64,000 bases of DNA from Cladopsammia gracilis (GCA_022457155.1 JAJGOT010000033.1:455001-519000); one strand, 5' to 3'; numbered from the stretch's first letter, positions 28,810 through 41,860 are shown. Made by a program: numbers and translations. The notes: generated by a model not told the origin, from the letters alone.

Positions 28810-30996
28810 CGTTCCCTTTGTTCACTCAAAGAATTTCAAAGGGAAGCCTTGGGAAAGAAAATCCTAAGATTGCATGGCTATAACACATTGCAGCGGGTAC
28901 GCTAACTTGAGGCACTGTTTAATTTGACGATACACGTAGTTGACAAAAGTTAAAAAGATGATCCGAAAGTGCGGTAAATTTGCTGAAAAAAAAACGTGTG
29001 TTTCGGGCTTCTCATTTTCATCTCTTGACGATCGATTTTAACAGTTTTGTCTCTTATTTAAACTGTCTTCTATTGTTGTAAAAATTCTCAATTAAGAAAA
29101 AATTCTTGGTTATAATGTTGGAGTCATAATGTGGTTTCGGGGCATCACAATTTGGCACGTAAATGTTGTATACTTACAACTTCCTGTCCGAGCTGGCAAC
29201 ACTTAAACGAACATGGACAACTGCACTTCAAGATTGAAATTAATAAATATTAATAATATATGAAAATAATATATTTGTGAAGACTGAAGATAGAAATTAT
29301 CGAAATACCACATGGACAATTGCCTAAAACCACAAAACCGCACGTTGGCATTGTTATGTTAAAAATTGTTAGCCGCTATAAATATAATCTGTTGCAGCGG
29401 AAGACATTTATTTCTGCTAAGCGTCATCTATAGTTTAGTATCCATGATTTGTAAATATTGTTAATGTAGCAGTCGACCAGTGAAGTAATTGAAGCCGACC
29501 ATCACGTAGGTTCTACCAGTTCCATAGTTCGACTCTGCTTTCAAACAGAAGGGTTCCGATTTTCCACCCAACGTTGAAAACCAACAGGTAACTTTATTAA
29601 AAATTAGCATAATTTCTAACGATAATATAATAAATGCATTAATTCGGACGCTCCATGAATACGTTTATAGCATTTTAACCAATCTTGGTTACTCTTTTCG
29701 GGGTATCGAATACTCTCTTTTTTGGCAAGATTTCTTCGTTTTTACTATAAATGACACCATTTTGGATGGTTTACGTCTATCCTCTCATTTTTTATCGCGA
29801 AAACGACATGATATTTCAAATTCTTTGCCTTATTGCTCATGGTCACACGTTGTGACCCTGGCCAGTTGGCAAACATTTGATTTTGAGCTCATCTGAGGTC
29901 ACCAGCAAGTGCAATTTGATAGACAATTGGCGCTCGCGCTGATTTTTCCATATTCTTGCTGCTACATCGTGCTGACGAGACCCAACCAGGTCGAAACAGT
30001 TGTCTACGGTTACATTTGCGTTGTCTCGTAAAGTGTGCTACGTAGTATCAGCCTTGCTTACTTCATTTGTATTCACATTTTTGGCTAGTTAGATCTTCTC
30101 CAGATCCTATAACGTACAACAGCAGCATTTTCGTTCACGGTCCTATATGCCACCTTTTGGATATGGCTATAGCACTAAATGTTAAGCCCCCCTCCACCTT
30201 CTATTAAGCCCCCCTCTCTAATAAGCTCCCCGTTTGGATGTCGGTTTTTGTAATAAGCCCCCCCCCCCCCCCCCACCCAATCTAACACTCATCCTTTTGG
30301 GACACGAGATTTTGTTATTAGTCTCTCCTATTCCCTATTTTTACGAAATCTACTTCATACGGCCCAGTTAGTTTGTTTTTAAACAAATATCCAACACAAC
30401 ACTACCGTAGAGCAACGCGATGCACATTCTGTGAATCTCAATTCAAGACCACTGGTCACGAAAAGGCAAAAATAACAGTTTGCTTTGCCGCAGCTACTGA
30501 TGGAGAGAAATAGAAACCATTTTTGTATTCAAAGGTGCTAAACAGGAAGTCAATTTGCTAAATGGAGAAAACGTCGGTGTTTTAAGATTTGAAATAAGAG
30601 CCCCTCCCTCCCTGCTAAGCCCCCCCCCTGCCCGTTAAATTAAATAAGCCTCCCCCCGAGTTCCTTTTATGGAATAAAGCCTCGAAAACAGCGAGAAAAT
30701 GCCAATGCAACATGTACGAGGAGCTAAATCTAAAAAGAGAAACTGAATGAAAGACCGCATTAAGCACAGACAAACCGCGGCATTGGGCAACGCTCTTGCA
30801 GAAAGAATGATTATCATCTTTTAAAAACGCTCAGTTAGCACATAATTGTTCCGCGAGCTAAAGTTGAGTGTCAAAGCGAGAATGTTTGGTGCAAAGGTAG
30901 TTCCCCAAGAACAGGCTGAAGGATTTAAAACGCATGTTTTAGCGGCATTAAACACTTTGTCGCGTGAAGTAAAGTAAGATTAAAAGTCTTTCCTAC

Positions 30997-31050
30997 CTGA
31001 GAAGAGGTCTGCTTAAAACCCGCTGGACATGGATATCTACGGTAATGTTC
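30997..31050 (-). other. Proposed noncoding leader exon of gene B
   Basis: Ends CCTCTTCTCAG before the donor GTAGGAAAGAC (minus strand). Near-identical copies precede gene C twice. It contains ATGTCCAGCGGGTTTTAA, a five-codon upstream reading frame. The 5' end is unknown. Confidence 0.58.
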
Positions 31051-31200
31051 TGAATAGAACCGAGCGGGCTTTCTTAAATTGGATGCCAGTTACGTCACTT
31101 TTACATGACGCAGGATGGCTCAACGACTCGATACAACAAGCCGATTGGTCAGGCATAACATCCTCATACCTGGAACCGGATATTATTCATGAGCACCATG
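31051..31200 (-). promoter_or_regulatory. Promoter-like module upstream of gene B
   Basis: Conserved block shared with gene C (two copies) and, more weakly, with A and D. On the plus strand it reads TTACGTCA (31090-31097; CRE-like), ACATGACGCAGGATGGCTCA, GATACAACAAGC and GATTGGTC (31143-31150; a CCAAT box on the gene strand). Position and conservation suggest a core promoter; no TATA box was identified. Confidence 0.5.
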
Positions 31201-31879
31201 AAGCGCATGACAACAAGAACGTGTTCACGTGCCAACGTCGTAAGCGTAAAATAACAGCGTTCCGGGTACCTGTGCAAACCCCTTCCTATATGGAATAAAC
31301 GACACGAAATTGCGAGGAAGTCTACTACATGTAAGCGCCATTAAGCGAATGACAACAACTGACGTGCAGTTACATAACTGCGTCGTTAAGTAAAATAACA
31401 GCGTCCCGGCAAATTGACAACAGCTTCCTATATGGATCATAAACGGCACGTAATTGCAAGGAAGTCTGATTTAAGGTGCTGTAACATTTAGCAATGGTTA
31501 ACGCTCTTGGGATCTCGTGTTTTTTTTTTCAGTTTTCACATAGAGTGGCTCGTGCTGCGTGCTAATTGGTTGATGAGTTTCGCAGTCGAAAAAAATATGA
31601 AACTTAAAAACCAGGAAAAAGCTTTAAAATGCAAGAACAAGGGAACTCGATCATATAATATATAATACAACCGGCGGCTGCTATAAAGTGTCTGCCTGAT
31701 ACTAATACCACTACACAATGGAACTGTCTGTACCAAATACCGTTACACAACTGGTACTCACGTTCTGCTACCGAAAAGAACCAACCATATTACCACATTC
31801 CCACGAAGAATAGGAAAAGGTAGCGAAAACACGAGTTGAAGCATAAAAAACGTAGGGAAAACTGCCATTTAAGTATTGT

Positions 31880-32075
31880 AAAAAGGGCCTTTCAAAATAT
31901 ATCAAACAGACGCACCGTAAAGGCTATACGAAAGGGGTACCATTTTCAATGAAAGGTATATGAAAGGGGTACCTTTTCTGTCAAAAAACGGTATATGAAA
32001 GGGTAAGGGTTTGGACCTCGGGGCGGAGTGTCCCCGTAAAAACTTTTTTGAGTACCCCCCCCCCCCCCTCCCCCG
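31880..32075. repeat. Interspersed repeat with GGTATATGAAAGGG units
   Basis: Three tandem-like words (ATACGAAAGGGGTACC, GGTATATGAAAGGGGTACC, GGTATATGAAAGGGTAAGGG), then GGACCTCGGGGCGGAG and a C run. It looks like one half of an interspersed element; the partner arm was not found. Confidence 0.5.
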
Positions 32076-32077
32076 GC

Positions 32078-32327
32078 ACCATTCACACTAACGCTTAAAC
32101 ATGTTTAAATGTTGTTTAGTTTAAAACAAGTTTAGAAAATTGCTTCCTAACCTCCCATAATATTTGGAGTGAAATCTCTATTAAAAGAAACTTTACTGAC
32201 ATTATTACCATTCCAAGTACATGTAGTTTGTGTCATATACATATCAATACGTTCAAGATAGAGGCCAAAACGTAGTTAAACTAAACAACTTTTAAATCGA
32301 TGTTTAACCGTTGGTGTGAATGGGGCA
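32078..32327. mobile_element. 250-bp inverted-repeat element
   Basis: CCATTCACACTAACG at the left is mirrored by CGTTGGTGTGAATGG at the right; the arms continue as TTTAAA.GTTGTTTAGTTTAA and its complement. The target duplication is not clear. Confidence 0.7.
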
Positions 32328-32519
32328 TATGATAAATTTCCTTTGCTGTTTGCAGCAGAATGTTGCATAGAACTCTACATTTTCTGTGAACTCAGAACAA
32401 CAAACTGTCTGGGCTTATATTTATTACTGTTGAAGCGTGACATGCGAAAGACCATGATAACAATTTTAACCAGGTCTCAGTATTTTTTATGTTTACTAGA
32501 ACGATTGAAAAAATCGAGA

Positions 32520-32680
32520 AGTGAACATCGTAGTTAATACTAACGTCATTGAAAGCAAGCTTCCTCCAATTATATGCGAATTTCCGAGCTTTTACATTAC
32601 TAGATTGCTCAATGATTCGATACAACAAGCAGGTCATGGGTCATGCATAACTTCCTCAAATCTGGCACCGGAAACAACAA
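32520..32680 (-). promoter_or_regulatory. Solo copy of the CD225-cluster promoter module
   Basis: Shares AACGTCATTGA.AGC.AGCTT, GATTGCTCAATGA, GATACAACAAGC and GGTCATGCATAACTTCCTC with the second gene C module at 42010-42145. No leader-exon donor follows at the usual distance, so this is probably an orphan duplicate. Confidence 0.5.
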
Positions 32681-34984
32681 TTAAGTCTAAGACGTCTAAT
32701 AGCAATCAAGCGAATGACAAACCCCTCTTTCATGTACACAGGTAACGAATAAATTGCTCCGAGTGTGAAACAAAGTGATTTTTACTCATAAGAATATATG
32801 TACTAAATCAATTTCTATCTGTTTGAATTAAAAGTGTTGGAAGATTAACAATAAAAACGCCTTTCGTTTTTAGAAATTCTTATAAATATTGTTTCCAATT
32901 GCTCCAAGTCCATTCATGACTGAGCGGTATCGATGTTAGGCCCGATTTCCGCCGCTTTCTCGCGTCCGGTTCAATTGGACTTGTCCCCATTCTTCTCGCG
33001 GCCTCGCCGCCAATTTTTCTCGATCGCGGGTGCCAAAAAAGCAGTACTCCGGTAAAATAATCCCGCTAGCTACTCAGGCCAGGTAATGGATTTACGGTAT
33101 GTCTTTTAAAGAGATCAGGAAAGCCGTTGTTTTGGATGAACATGATTTATGCCTGACAAATCGTGGTTTTGAAGCGACACACTCCTTTTACTGCAGAAGA
33201 AATGTAAGGTTTCCAGGTTCTTAAATTTTTGAATAACTCAGAGATAACCTTCATATTGTGATGTAATCATTACCCATTTATTCCTTTCGGGCATTAACTA
33301 ATGCTACGTCATCATTATCCTCTCGGCGTTCGAGCGTTTAGCGATGAAACGTCATCATTACCCATTTATTCCGTGCGCGCCCTGTACCTACTGTATATTT
33401 TAACTGTAAGTTCTTGACTTCACTTTATATACGCGCGAACTACAAGGACCGGCCTCCTGGAGATTTTGCCTCTTGGCAAAATTCCTGCGGGTGCAATGAA
33501 GCCACAACAATGTAATCGGGGATTGTAAACTGTTTTGAAAGTTAGTCATCGATGCTAGTGCATTTTCCCTACAGACTAAACGCAAAACAAAACGTAACAA
33601 AACAAGCCATTAAATCGGCGTTGTCTTGGACGGAATGTGCCTTATTACAAGGAAATTCAATATCGCGACAGGGAATGTACATGGTAGCCGCAGAGAAAAA
33701 GAAAGTAAAATATTAACTTTCAAAAGATTGCCTAGGCTCGATTTTCAGCCGTTTGAGGGGTTTCCTGGTGTTGCGGAAGCTATTGTTGGTTAGCTTTTGT
33801 GTTGTGGTTTAGGTATTGTTCAGTGTCTTTTGAATCTTTTGTTTTACGTCATTTGGTGATCACACCATCCGCAACACCAAGAAACTACCCGTTTAAGGGG
33901 CTCCGGTTTTCAGATCCTCCTTGCAACATTGATGTGTACGCGACTGACGCGAAGGACACAAAACGCAAAACAAAATGGCTGGAAAACGAGCCTAAGATTA
34001 CCTACAATCGAGAAAGGTTTAGGTTTCCCTAGAAAATCTCGTGATTAATTTGCCGAAAAATTTTCTAAAATAAAATACTGAACTAAGGCCGATGAATATA
34101 AAATAAGCATCACGATATCGCGCGAATTTCTACAACATTTCTAGAATTAGCTTCGGGTTATTCGTTAGTTCTCGCAAGCTGACGCAGACACAATCTACCA
34201 GAACCACGCAAGGAGACGGAAAAATGTCTAAAAAGTGTTCCTTTCATACAACTATTTTACCGCTTTCTTTTGCTTCAAGTTAAAGCCCTTTCCTGTTTTT
34301 AAATAAGACAGTGTTTCGCGTAACTGTTGCCACCTTTTTGCAGTGGTAATCACAACATTGTAATATATTATAAACTGTCTTTGACTGCAGATGACCTGGA
34401 TGGAAATTGATTGAACCTTATTAAGTAACAATCCGTGTAAGAAGTAGGCAACCCAAATCCACGGAATGCAGAAAGGTGTGAATTGTGCTATTGTTGAAAC
34501 CGTCCACCTCATTGGCTAAAACATGAAAATCGACCATAACTTCATCAGGCCTTGGCAAAAGCGCTAAAAAAGCTTGATTATATGGCGGTTTATTAGTTCT
34601 ATAAAAAATTGATCGAATGAGGCCTAAAACTACTGCGATAAAACGGTAAAATCCAAGCTTTCGCCGATTAACGGCATCATCGGGGATAAAAAGAAAAATA
34701 TTCTGCGTCCGTTTATATACAAATATAAAGTAAAATGTGTAAAAAGCGTAAGAATGTGGCAAGTATGTGAAATACATAAGAATAAGAATAACGGGGTATA
34801 AATACTATAGGTAAAAATCAGTGAATAATTAGAAACGAATAAAATGGTCTAACAAGCAAGTGTCATTGAACAAAGAGTCTCTCCAGATATGTTAAAATAG
34901 TCACTAGAACAAAAGGTTCGCAAATTTGCTGCATTCTCTTATATAAAATGCTTCGAAAAGGCGTAGATTTACGGGGTCGCTTTC

Positions 34985-35207
34985 TAGTACGATGGTCTTG
35001 ATAGTATTTGATGGTACGATGGTCTTGATAGTAATACGATGGTCTTGATAGTAGTACGATGGTCTTGATAGTAGTACGATGGTCTTGATAGTAGAACGAT
35101 GGTATTGATAGTAGAACGATGGTCTTGATAGTAGAACGATGGTCTTGATAGTAGTACGATGGTCTTGATAGTAGTACGATGGTCTTGATAGTAGTACGAT
35201 GGTCTTC
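34985..35207. repeat. 20-bp minisatellite
   Basis: About eleven head-to-tail units of TACGATGGTCTTGATAGTAG with few changes (AA for TA at some joins). Because 20 is not a multiple of 3, all frames cycle through it, giving an artificial reading frame on the minus strand. Confidence 0.95.
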
Positions 35208-35517
35208 TTTAAAACAAGAAACGCTTGAAAGTTTCCTCTCAGTCCCAGTCTTAATACATCAAGTACGAGCAAAGGCGGCTCACAAAATTGTGACAAAGAA
35301 TCACGAAAATCCCAGTGAAATTGCCCCTAGCGCCCTTTAAGGCTCGAGCTACTTTTAATTATTTTATTTCCCCAAACTGTTAAACTCCTTATCATTGAAA
35401 AGACATCTGCCGTCAGTGACATTTTTGTTTATTACGTTTAACATTTTTACCGAAGTTGTTTTCGTGATTTTTACTACTCGCATAGTTTCCAAGGTTCTAC
35501 TACAATAGGCCACTTCG

Positions 35518-36842
35518 AAAAATACCATAATAATCTTTTATGTGCAGGCTCAGCCTCACCGGGGTGTAATTATTCAAGTCTTCTTTATTAGAATGGCACA
35601 ACGGAATTCAGAGAACAGGAACGCTAGGACGTACAGTGTGTTGCCCAGTTTCCGGCCAGTACCAGTTTCCGGCCAAAAAACAATTACGTCGGTTATGTTC
35701 GTCGGAGTTTTAAATTTTCTTCCACCGAAGCATTCCGAAAGAAAGACGAACATTTCCGCTACACATTGGTGGTTTTGGCGTTCTTTTTGAACAAGAAACG
35801 GCCGAGGAAGGAAATGTTTTGTCCAGGTGATTGAACGTTTAGCGATTAATTTTGGCTCGTTTCACTGCACATCAAAACTACCGTAGATAAACAAATAGCT
35901 CGTTTCACAGGAAATATCTCAATGAGCTTCTTAATTTTTGGACAAATGTTAGATAAAAGATGAAAGTGATTAGGGAATCTATCATTGTCAGCTGGAATAG
36001 GGCTGTTCCTGAAATTTTAGCAGTCAAACTCTCGGCGAAGATTTCGACCTAGTGTGCCAGTTTCCGGCCACTAAAAGACACATTGCTCAAAACCTTTTTC
36101 TTATTAAGTGAAAGAACCGAATATTAAAATTTCCTGGTCGAGAAATTAAAGATACATGTGTTAGTGTAACAAAGATTACGAATTAACAACTTACAGCTTA
36201 TGTATGTATAGCGTGACTAAAAGTACGTAAGTCATGATTTGTTTTAGTAGTAGTCTGTCAACAAACTGCGGAAGACACCTTTCCGGGTCACTAAGGTCAT
36301 ACGTATTTTGAATACTGAGTAAAACGGTAGGTGACATAGCTAAATATTGAAACTTACCTGATATTTATAACTAGGCGACCACTATTATCAAGGGACTTAC
36401 AAGTCGGTTTAGGTCGAGCGGTTTCAAGGAAAATTTACTTTAAGTCGGTGGCCGGAAACTGGGCTAGCTGTCCGGAAACTGGGCAACTTACTAGTTTTGC
36501 GAAAAATGGTATAATTTCTTTAATACTCGGGGAAGGCCGCCAACCATTTAACATTTTAAAGGTAAGTAAATGAACTGTCTTTGAAAGGAAATTGAGAAAT
36601 TTTCCGTACAAAACAAAGGAGTTATAGCGATTACAAACTAAAGTGGCCGGAAACTGGGCAACATACTGTAGCATTGTGTGTTCGTATACAAATGTGCACC
36701 GTATGCAATATGCCAAGAAATTGAAGCATAGCACATGCAGTTCGTGCTGAAAACAAAGAAATTGGAAAAATCAGGCTTACATCAAGCACCACCCATGCAA
36801 ACCTGCACTTTAAAGAGTATTATGATATTTTTCGAAGTGGCC
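35518..36842. mobile_element. Outer TIR element (1325 bp) holding another element
   Basis: Ends GGCCACTTCGAAAAATACCA and its complement ATATTTTTCGAAGTGGCC, with TA at both sides (35516-35517 and 36843-36844). The inner part is mostly the 35634-36668 element. Once that is removed, about 290 bp remain, so the host was a short MITE. Confidence 0.8.
35634..36668. mobile_element. Inner TIR element (1035 bp), pogo/Tigger-like ends
   Basis: Ends CAGTGTGTTGCCCAGTTTCC and GGAAACTGGGCAACATACTG, flanked by TA. CAGTTTCCGGCC recurs five or six times in both orientations within it, resembling subterminal transposase-binding repeats. No transposase frame is visible. CAGT-starting ends with TA targets fit the pogo/Tigger branch. 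Confidence 0.8.
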
Positions 36843-37653
36843 TATTACCAGGACCTGGTTGTTCGAAAGGCAATAAACGCTAACCCAGGATTTCGTTTCT
36901 CTTGTTAATTTTTTTTTAAAAGCTTATTGTGAGCTACATGTGAAAACAAATCAAAGCCGAAACAAAAGGGCAGAAATAATTTAAAAAAATGTCATTGATT
37001 AGCGATTTAGCTGAATTAGAAGTTTTTTCATTTAACAACCCAGCCCAGAAGTCCCACGAATGGTCGGCAATAATGCAACGGGTCTATTGTATTGCTACTT
37101 AGAACAGCACATATTATGAAAATACATCAACGGTGATACGTTAAAACAAACAAAATACGGCTAAGGAAATTCGCTGAAAGCTAAAGGTGATTTTACACGG
37201 GAGATTCGCAATGACGATTTATAGCGCAACAAAATTATGTTACATGAAACAACTTGAGTAAAATTATAATGTTATGACACAGTTTAATTAACATAAAATG
37301 CCATGTTAATTAAAAAAAAATAGCATAAAGAGCTTACAGCAATATCCTTTTCTTTTCGTATGGTTTAAAGGGCAGGGGGCTTGCATCCAAACGGCTCTAT
37401 CAACAGCTCGACGTGTGCTAAAATTGAAGCTGTTTTACCGCCTTCGTAAATGATTGATTTAAATGTTTGTAAATTGTCTTTTGTTGGGATATGTTTGGGA
37501 GCAAACTTGTCATGGGTATGACGGAGTCCACTGATGATTTATAAAAAGAAATTGGCAACAAGAACAATATACAAACGCAAATATTTCATTCCACGACATA
37601 CACTCTAATACCAGTTTAACACGGGCGGTAGAAACATTTCATCATAACTATAA

Positions 37654-38687
37654 CTACCCTGTTTGGTTTGCTACGGTAACTGCCCTAATAATAAAAATAA
37701 CGATCATGATTACACCGCCGATGAAAGAAATTATGTTCAATTTCATGGCCGTCGCCGCGTTTCTTTTAGCTCCTTCGTAATCTCCAGCAGCATATGAGCT
37801 ATTCACCTAGCAATAGAAAGCACAAACCAAAATTCTTTAGCATGTCAGTTTACTTTAATTTTAAGCCAGTTTTAAAATAATGAAATTACTTAAAAAATAA
37901 CAATTCAATAGCCCATTCACAAACAGTTTCATCCTTAAACACTATACAGGGAACGCCTAAAAAAAGCGCGGGAAAACGCCTGCGAGAAAGTCATGATTGG
38001 TTTTGGTTTTGCTTCCGATAATTGGTTGAGAATTAAAGTGGCGGGAGATGTTTAAGCCAATCACAAAGTGTATAAATGCAAAATTGCTGTCAAAACTCTA
38101 TACAAAACTGCTCTAAATTAAACGTCAAAACCTTTTTAATCGCAAGACAGCTCGGAATTAAAAAAAAAATGCTTTGAATGCCTTCCCAAGAATTTTTCTG
38201 AACTTAAGGCGGGGTTTTACCTGAATTTTAACGTAATTTTAAGAGGTTAAAAGAAAGGATAGAAGAAAGAAAATGATTTTTGGAACACCAACAGACAGTT
38301 GATACCCACACAAGAGCACCCCAGGTTGCTAGTGGACTAACTTGGTGTCCGTCTATTAATTATTAACTAGAAATTCTAATTTTAAAACTTCACTAAATCT
38401 TAATATTTCTGATTTCTCTAAATTTATTACAAATCCTTTGAGAAAAAACTGTATTTCCTCCCAAAAATACCCAAAAATCACCCAAAAATTTACAAAACAT
38501 CCCACAACATAGATTCATGAGATGAATGAAGGGTTTTTGGATTGCTTGAAACGTGAACGAGATATTTCCATTACAGTCATGTTAGGTGGCGGAAAAATTG
38601 CATTCAGGTAAAATCCCGCTTTAAAGCTAAAATTAAGGGTGTCGTGAACAGATTATACTTTTACTATGGTAGCCTGATACATCATTA

Positions 38688-38748
<61 letters not shown>

Positions 38749-39074
38749 TCTCGAACAATCTTTCGTTAACAATTATCGATCTACTAGAATGCTAAAAATA
38801 TTCATAATTACGATCCGTATAAATATTGTAAAAGTATTGGTAAAAAAAACTTTATTAAAAACAAAATTTATGTAAGACGTTTGTATTTACAAGGTGACGG
38901 CAATAAATTATTCTTAACATTACATTATGGCTCCTTCTCGGGTTTCAATGTCAATATCTATGTTCTTAAAATCACAAAAGGCTTTTCTTCTAACTCTCGA
39001 TCCACTAAGGCAGATTAATGCGGATCTTAATAGAGCAAAGGATGCCCTTGCTCTTATCCAAGAGATTGTTTTGG

Positions 39075-39122
<48 letters not shown>

Positions 39123-40437
39123 TTTTTCTATCGACTGATAAAGAATTATTGTATTGATCCATTTAAGTGTAGTTATGGAAAATGGTGGGAACTATTGCTG
39201 TTCAACAGACGATTAAACTGACAACATAACAGTCATCTGAATAAAACCAAAATGGTTGCTTCTTACCCTTTTACTGTAGATAATAGCAGCTAAACCACAT
39301 GGCCATAAACAGAACAAACAAGAAAATATGGACAAACCAAGCCAAGACTGTGGACGAGGAGGCGCAGGCAAGATGACTGCTTGGGTGGGCTTAAAATAAA
39401 GGATAAATGCGGAAGATAAGTATCATTTCCAAATTTCAATTCGATCCGGAAACAATGGAAGTAAGAGCCAACTTGTGGATCGCACTGAAATTCCTAAGAT
39501 TTATTTATTTTCAGATTTTATTTACATATTAGGCAAGTGACTAATATTATGAATGATGTGAAGTTATCTTATAGTCATAACACTGCATGATCACGTACAA
39601 ATTGCTGTCTCGTCTCCAATGCGCGGGGGACGTAACAGAACCATAAAAGACGTAACAAAACCCTGGCTGTGACCACCCTCACTACGTACCTTACGTGCAT
39701 TTGATCGTTCATGTGTGGAGTCGGGAGATTAAAAATGGACTAACAGCAGTTGCTTCATTCTCATAATCACACTAAAGCGTCATGAGATGCATGTGAAATG
39801 GTCACTACATAAGTATTCTTCATTCATATAAACACTTGTGAATTGAAAAGAAAAATACTCGAGAAGATGAGAAGCACTCTGACACTTGCATTTTGTGCTT
39901 CTCTATGCACTTCTCTCGTGCGTTATTAGGTAAGGCTTTCCTATTTGCTAAAACACTCACTTGCATAACCACGGTCGTACTAGTTTGCTGTTCTTTGACA
40001 GGCGGGTACGTTTGAAGTGGCTGCTGTGTTGAGTAACTCTCCTTTTGAGGGTAGCCAGGCTGAACTGGGTAGCCAGGATGAGCTGGGTAATCAGGCTGAG
40101 CTGGGTGACCAAGTTGGGTTGGATAGCCCGACTGGGTTCCGTCAGCTTGTTCCGCATAAGGTGGAAGCGATGGTTCACCTTAAAATATTAACATAGCTGG
40201 TAAGTCGGAGGTCATACAATCTCTATGGAAATACTTTAACACAGTTATTGCTTTGTACTAGATCCTCCATTGTCAGTGTCGAAGTTCTATCTTTTGTGGT
40301 TGTAAATGAAACTTCCTAAATTGTAAATGGGAATTTGAGATTTTTCAATTTTAAACCTCTGCTGACTCCAAAACATACCTTGAGCAATTCTCTCTTTATT
40401 ATCCATAACGTCAGTATTTGAATATACCTCACTGGTT
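37654..40437 (-). CDS. Gene C: proline-rich CD225/dispanin membrane protein, 173 aa
   Basis: Minus-strand exons: 40379-40437 (ATG 40404-40406, MDNKERIAQ), 39961-40178, 39267-39389 and 37654-37806 (stop 37654-37656); phases 1, 0, 0, frame intact. The second exon has LPPY and a QPGYP/QLGHP/QPDYP repeat tract shorter than in the other copies. Exon 3 encodes AVILPAPPRPQSW and the first helix with FSCLFCLWPCG, carrying an extra Cys near the helix end. Exon 4 starts VNSSYAAGDYEGAKRN, so Asp of the usual VDSS is Asn, and ends after a second helix (GGVIMIVIFII). Family and likely topology are as for gene B, its nearest paralog: the introns, the 5' flank and the leader are also shared. Two candidate leader exons lie upstream. 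Confidence 0.86.
37968..38095 (-). repeat. Partial CCAAT-rich foldback copy
   Basis: AGCGCGGGAAAACGC, CATGATTGGTTTTGGTTTTG and AAGCCAATCACAAAG follow the order of the family. The outer arms are lost. Confidence 0.6.
38218..38620. mobile_element. 403-bp MITE with TTAA target, intron 3 of gene C
   Basis: Ends GGCGGGGTTTTACCTGAAT and ATTCAGGTAAAATCCCGCT, with TTAA outside (38214-38217 and 38621-38624). It is absent from the matching intron of gene B. Confidence 0.8.
38684..38743. repeat. (AAT)n microsatellite
   Basis: About 19 ATA units. Confidence 0.95.
39078..39120. repeat. (AAT)n microsatellite
   Basis: About 14 TAA units, about 150 bp from exon 3 of gene C. Confidence 0.95.
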
Positions 40438-41654
40438 CTACGGAAAGATTAGAGAGAACGTACCGTTAACAACTTGAAAACATGTTTTAATCACCTAGCA
40501 CGTCATGTGTGAATATTTTAATTAATCATTTTAGAATTTGTTTTTCAGGGCCACTGGTTTATCCGTATTTTTGAATTGCTGTCATATGATCAACTCTCAT
40601 GATCATACTGCTAAAATCATGGTGCACTTTTCACAACTCAAAAGGAGGACTTCACTATACTGAACAGTAAAAGTTCGAGAATAATAAAAGATTTCACTGA
40701 TTGTAAAGTGCAGGGAAATTGGAACGAGCTGTGCATGACACAATAACCAACAAAGGAAACAAAAGTTGAAAAGATGATCAGAAAGTGTTATAATTTTTTT
40801 AAAAAAAAGCCCGCATGTTTCGGGCTTCGTTCATCCCTTGACGAAAGGTTTCAACTGTTTCATTTCTTCTTTAATCTACCTTGCACTTCTTGGAATCCGT
40901 TGTCATAAAATGACTGGAGTCTCTAAAGTTTTTTAGGGTGGGCCAATATACTGATTTACGAATTTTGAGATGACAGCTAAAATTTAAAGGCATTACATGT
41001 AATAACAAAGTTAAAATGTTTGGTAATGTCAAGAAATATTGATTATGCGAGTCATTAATCGGAGTTTGCAGGGCATATACACTTCGGTTCCGTATATGTT
41101 GTATGCTTACAACTTTCTGTCCGAGGTGGCAACTCAAACTTGCCTGTTCCGGTACTATACGGTGATCTTTGCATTTGTTATGTTGAAATGTTATCCGCTT
41201 TTTAAATCTACTTAAATGGAAGACAAGTCGATTTCCACAAAACGTTTTCTCTTTAGTTTAGTATCCTGCATATTTTCTAAAAATTGTTCATGTAGTGTAA
41301 GAAGCTTAATTCTCGTCAACCATTGTGTACGTTCTACTAGTTTCACCCAACGATCCAAAAACGCTGCCTTAAAAATAACATTCCACTTCCGTATGATAAA
41401 AAGTAAGCAGTTTAACTCTAAAAAGAGTCCAAAATGTAATACCACATTAATCACAAACAATAAAAATCATTGAAAAAAATTGAAAACGCTCAGTTGGCAC
41501 ATAGTTGTTTAACAAGGTAAAGTTTAGAGTTCAAAACAAGAATTTTTGGTGCAAAGACAATTTCCCAAAACAGGCTTGAGGATTCAAAAGGCATGTTTTA
41601 GCGGCACCAAACACTATCGCCGTGAAGTTAAATGAAATAAGAAGTCTTTCCTAC
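40438..41654. other. Leader intron of gene C
   Basis: Much shorter than the corresponding intron of gene B because the (TTAC)n tract and other insertions are missing. Several blocks match between the two. No gene is seen. Confidence 0.6.
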
Positions 41655-41720
41655 CTCAGAAGAGATCCGCTTTAAAAACCCACTGGACATGGATCAGTCT
41701 ACAGTAATGTTCAAAATGGA
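41655..41720 (-). other. Proposed leader exon of gene C, proximal copy
   Basis: Ends ATCTCTTCTGAG before the donor GTAGGAAAGAC. It contains ATGTCCAGTGGGTTTT; if spliced to the coding exon the upstream frame stops at the first TGA of that exon (AACCAGTGA), before the gene C ATG. Confidence 0.55.
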
Positions 41721-41860
41721 ACCGAGTGGGCTTTCTTAAATTGGATGCCAGTTTAGCACTTTTACATGACGGAAGATTGCTTAACGACTCGGTACAACAA
41801 GCTGATTGGGCAGATTCCTTGTACCTGGCACCGGATATTGTTCATGGGCGCTTTGAAGCA
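41721..41860 (-). promoter_or_regulatory. Promoter-like module of gene C, proximal copy
   Basis: Matches the gene B module (TTCTTAAATTGGATGCCAGTT, TTTTACATGACG, AACGACTCGGTACAACAAGC). A CCAAT box on the gene strand is at 41805-41809. The CRE-like TTACGTCA of gene B is lost here. Confidence 0.45.

Larger units (their letters stand above)
28181..30996. other. Leader intron of gene B
   Basis: Between the leader exon and the first coding exon. It contains the (TTAC)n and (TAAA)n tracts, and sequence shared with the matching intron of gene C (for example TGTTTCGGGCTTC near 28999 and 40818). TAAGCCCCCC-type words recur at 30183-30275 and 30600-30660. Confidence 0.6.
31310..37653. other. Long spacer between the gene B upstream region and the gene C 3' end
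   Basis: Holds an extra copy of the promoter module, foldback elements, a 20-bp minisatellite and a nested pair of TIR elements (listed separately). A duplicated CATCATTACCCATTTATTCC (about 33265 and 33352) and an inverted pair GGTGTTGCGGA / TCCGCAACACC (about 33768 and 33868) are also visible. No gene is recognised. Confidence 0.6.

Noticed and set aside
31029..31298. 89-codon plus-strand frame in the gene B upstream module
   Set aside because: It runs against the conserved leader/promoter block, and the matching region in gene C does not keep the frame.
34904..35296. 130-codon minus-strand reading frame and a CRISPR-like look of regular repeats
   Set aside because: It is a head-to-tail 20-bp minisatellite with no spacers; the frame is open only because the unit cycles through all three phases without a stop.
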